Shown one piece after another: positions 61,396 to 64,000 of a stretch of DNA of 64,000 bases. The stretch is taken from NCBI RefSeq assembly GCF_020379485.1, contig NC_063447.1:58579452-58643451 (forward strand), in the 5' to 3' direction. The stretch comes from Brassica napus. Taxonomy: Eukaryota > Streptophyta > Magnoliopsida > Brassicales > Brassicaceae. The stretch's first letter is position 1; the number at the start of each line of letters is the position of its first letter. The notes beneath the pieces were generated by a model. That model ran no database searches. It saw nothing but the letters and a program-made list of their open reading frames with translations, and was not told the DNA's origin. The position numbers and the translations under genes were made by a program.

Positions 61396-62129
61396 TTAAT
61401 TTTTAAATAATTTTTTAATGCATAATCTATAAACATTGTATTCATTTTTAGTTGTTTTCACTTGTATGATATTATTAATTTTTTGTTAGATATCAATTTT
61501 TTCACAAGATCTAACCAACCAAACAAGTAAAACCACCATAAGCTAAAATAATAACTAACACACATGTGAGAAGAAGAAAATCTATACAAAATTTTCCCAA
61601 AAATTTTCAAGAATAATACTAATCAAAACAATTTGCAATAAGTATCAAGTGTATAATTATAACACATTAAATTGTGAAATTCATCCAAGACCATTAAAAT
61701 TTTACTAACATACACTGTAAAATAATTAAATCATGAAAAAATATGATGAATAATACACAAATACACTTTTAATAGAATTTACGACGTAGACTTCAACTGC
61801 AGTCTACATTTGTAGATTTACAAAAACGTCTACACTTATTATTTAACATATAGTCAATCCAATTTTTTTAGTGTATTGGCGCAGGCTTGATACACAAAGG
61901 CGTACAAAGTGTGTCTTAGATAACTCGATCAAGTTCCGTACTTGTCGATTATTCGTGACAGGCATAAGAGGAGTATATTCCTATTCGGAGTCATTTGTTT
62001 TAAATGATGTTTGGTAAGGAATAGGTTAGCACCATCTTCTCAATTTTGTTGTCCAGATCATAATCTTCTTGTGTCATTTCAAGAAGTTTACCATGTGTAC
62101 AGCCATCATGCACAAGGAACATTCTTCAA

Positions 62130-62268
62130 CCTTTCCGATTCTTCATCTTTTTCGAATATTTTGTCACCCAAAATGTCTTTGGCCCATACTTCACACTCGC
62201 TCTAAGTTTTCAACCACATCCTTGAACACGACACTTAGCCACATACAGAGTTTTTGTTGTCTTATATG
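62130..62268 (-). pseudogene. MuDR-type transposase N-terminal DNA-binding segment, relic
   Basis: The minus strand reads KTLYVAKCRVQGCG, then a stop where Trp is expected, then KLRASVKYGPKTFWVTKYSK. The C-x4-GC-W-K-RAS pattern and the later FWVTKY strand are those of the plant MuDR transposase N-terminal domain (Pfam DBD_Tnp_Mut). The following sequence lost the frame before the usual HTC motif. It supports a Mutator origin of the 5-kb element. Confidence 0.65.
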
Positions 62269-62627
62269 CTGAAAATGTAAAATTATATTCCACAGTCACC
62301 GACTTCAGCTTTGAAACAAGCTCAGCCTTACTAGCAAAACTATAAACGAAGACTTAGAAATACGTCTACAATTATTAGCTAACAACATTGTCAAATCAAA
62401 TGAATTATACCTTCATAATTATAAAAAAAAATTATTTTCAAAATCACTCAAACCCATTAGGATTAACTAACACACACTGTCAAACAAAAAAACTAGAAAA
62501 AATTTAATGAATAATACACAAATTCACATTTTTATAGATTTTTCTATGAAGACTTAATATTTAGTCTCTGAAGATGTTGACGTTCTTTTCAGTTTACAGA
62601 CGTAGACTGTCAAATAGGTCTACTCTT

Positions 62628-63345
62628 TGGGTTGGTTTTTGCAATTGACCATTTTACGGGTTGCTTTCTATAGTTGAATAAAAGTTGTAATTTTGTACAT
62701 GTAGACTTTCATTTCAGTCTACAATTTAAAAAGGTTACTTTTTGCAATTGACCAGAATTCATCCAAGATTTGACTTTCAGAACTAGACTTCATATGCAGT
62801 CTACATGTTTGAATTTTTTTGAAAGAGGTTAGTTTTGCAATTGACCAAGTTTGACTTCAAATCAGTAGATTAAAATGAACGTCTACGGGTGTGTAGACTT
62901 CTTGTGAAGTCTACTCTCAAATCCGACGGGTTGGTTTTGCATTTGACCAAAATAAAAAAGTAGACTTTATACGCAGTCTACATTTTTTTTTTAAGATAAG
63001 AAGACTGCATATGAAGTCTACAATTTAATAAATTTTTGATTGCTTTTTAAACTTTTTGGTCAAACACAAAACTAACCTATTCCACGAAGTCAAAGTTTTG
63101 GTCAAATGCAAAACTGACCTTTTATAGACTTTGTTGGCAGTCTACATTTTGTAGACTTCCGTTGAAGTCTATTTTGAAAAGTCAAAAGTTCGGTCAAATG
63201 AAAAACTAACCTCTTTTAGGTAGACGTCTTAGTAAGTCTACCGAAAGTTTTATTTTTGTTGTCAAAGGTAAAGACGGAGACTACTGGGGAAGTCTGCGTT
63301 AGAAAAAAAATTTGTCTGCTCAATTGCAAAACTAACCCGTGCGTT
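62628..63345. repeat. GGTTnGTTTTGCAnTTGACC motif array near the MULE right end
   Basis: At least seven related copies occur in both orientations, for example near 62632, 62735, 62827, 62938, 63058, 63095 and 63190. They are similar to the sequence inside the terminal repeats (AAAACCAACC next to GTCAAAT). They alternate with the GTAGACTTC palindromes. Confidence 0.8.
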
Positions 63346-63904
63346 GACAAATAGACTGCATCGTAAGTCTCCACGGAGGCGTAGACATACAAAACAGTCT
63401 ACCGTCGCGACACAGATCTGAAAAAGAACGAAAACCATGTAAATAGTTACATTTTTCATGTGTAAAGCTTGTTTCCAACCTTTTCAACCGTCCAAACTCC
63501 AAATATGAGCAAAAAGAAGCATCTTTAACGATTCACTAATGAAGAAACTCGAAAATATGAAGTTTGTGATTATGAAAATGATAGTTATGAGAGTTTTTTA
63601 GATGGAAATGTAGAGGAGATGAGAGAAAATGAAGTTTTTTGGGTTATAATGAGAAAAAAAGTGGTTGAAAATTGAATTCTAGAGCTTTAGAGCTCAAAAA
63701 TGGTGGTTCATGGTGGTTGGAAAAATTGATGATGATGGCATTTTTGTAAATAAGAAGAAATGGTTAGGGTGTATTTGATTTTTTGTTAATTTCGAAATTA
63801 ATAAAAAAATAAATAAAAATGGCAATTTTGTGAATAATTCAAAAACATAAGGATAGTATGAAAATTTTATTGATGAATAGTATGGACAAAAAAAAAAGGG
63901 TTGG

Positions 63905-63949
63905 TTTTGGATTTGACTTGAAAATATGGGTTGGTTTTGAAAAACACCC
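63905..63949. repeat. MULE right terminal inverted repeat
   Basis: Contains GATTTGACTTGAAAATATGG and GGGTTGGTTTTGA; ends CACCC next to the 9-bp duplication. Confidence 0.85.
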
Positions 63950-64000
63950 AATATTTATTAATAATAAATACATTTTTATTTTTATTAGTTTAAATTTATG

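Larger units (their letters stand above)
59083..63400. repeat. Dispersed near-palindrome array, consensus GTAGACTTC-N4-GAAGTCTAC
   Basis: More than twenty copies of a 22-bp near-palindrome lie only inside the MULE. Examples start near 59808, 60407, 60436, 60802, 60830, 61171, 61786, 62895 and 63152. Arms vary by one or two bases; the 4-bp centre is free. Copies are grouped in threes in the introns of the internal transcription unit and are dense towards the right end. Confidence 0.9.
58905..63949. mobile_element. Mutator-like element (MULE), 5,045 bp, probably non-autonomous
   Basis: Left end GGGACATTTGCTAAAACCAA and right end (read inward on the minus strand) GGGTGTTTTTCAAAACCAAC match with a few differences for about 42 bp, including CAAGTCAAAT. 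A perfect 9-bp duplication AATATTTAT flanks the element (58896-58904 and 63950-63958); 9 bp is diagnostic of Mutator-type transposition. Inside are a decayed MuDR-type DNA-binding segment on the minus strand, no catalytic transposase domain, dense short palindromes, and a TATA-led transcription unit. The poorly matched ends and the motif arrays recall the VANDAL group. The perfect duplication argues that insertion was not ancient. Confidence 0.9.

Noticed and set aside
59083..63400. CRISPR or bacterial repeat array for the GTAGACTTC palindromes
   Set aside because: Spacing is irregular, the genome is plant, and the repeats are confined to one MULE.

Overview
The window is nuclear DNA from a crucifer, most likely Brassica or a close relative. 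It is AT-rich, its genes are split by short GT-AG introns, and long stretches between genes hold plant transposons. The recognisable genes are, in order, close relatives of Arabidopsis chromosome 2 genes from about At2g36910 (ABCB1) to At2g37130 (PER21). Identifications and gene order come from recall of those families, not from a search. Several genes I expect in that Arabidopsis interval are missing or decayed (UGT86A1, TCP11, an ABCG gene, translin, an LRR kinase, IRX9). That fits gene loss after the Brassica genome triplication.

Layout: 3' end of ABCB1 (1-703); HIPP5-like metallochaperone (5674-7171); a TKI1 pseudogene (about 12.77-15.88 kb) split by a young small LTR element; a ROT4/DVL16 micropeptide (19762-19923, minus); a non-LTR retroposon (20982-21975); plastid sigma factor SIG6 (22378-25336, minus); a cis-prenyltransferase (25977-27731, minus) lying between two copies of the SIG6 upstream region; a relic of a SNF2 helicase (about 28.9 kb); a SAUR gene (30966-31322); PAL1 (33554-36119, minus) with textbook phenylpropanoid promoter boxes; NF-YB8 (42364-43999) with a 6-nt exon; an At2g37070-type serine-rich protein (45260-47351) with a GC-AG intron; a coiled-coil gene relic (about 47.8 kb); an unassigned secreted cysteine-rich protein (49423-50601) behind a 272-bp duplication; a PLAC8 protein (51408-53343) whose first intron is a 120-bp tandem array; and peroxidase PER21 (55464-57264, minus).

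The last 5 kb (58905-63949) is one transposable element with similar ends and a perfect 9-bp target duplication, so a Mutator-like element (MULE). It carries a decayed transposase DNA-binding segment. It also carries more than twenty copies of a near-palindrome of the form GTAGACTTC-N4-GAAGTCTAC, several copies of a GGTTnGTTTTGCAnTTGACC motif, and an apparent non-coding transcription unit whose 39-40 nt exon-like blocks recur with splice signals. This is the least conventional structure here. Other intact mobile elements are a hAT MITE, a Tourist-like MITE and a Helitron. The genes do not form a functional cluster: they are ordinary dispersed plant genes in ancestral order, with one inserted gene (the cis-prenyltransferase).
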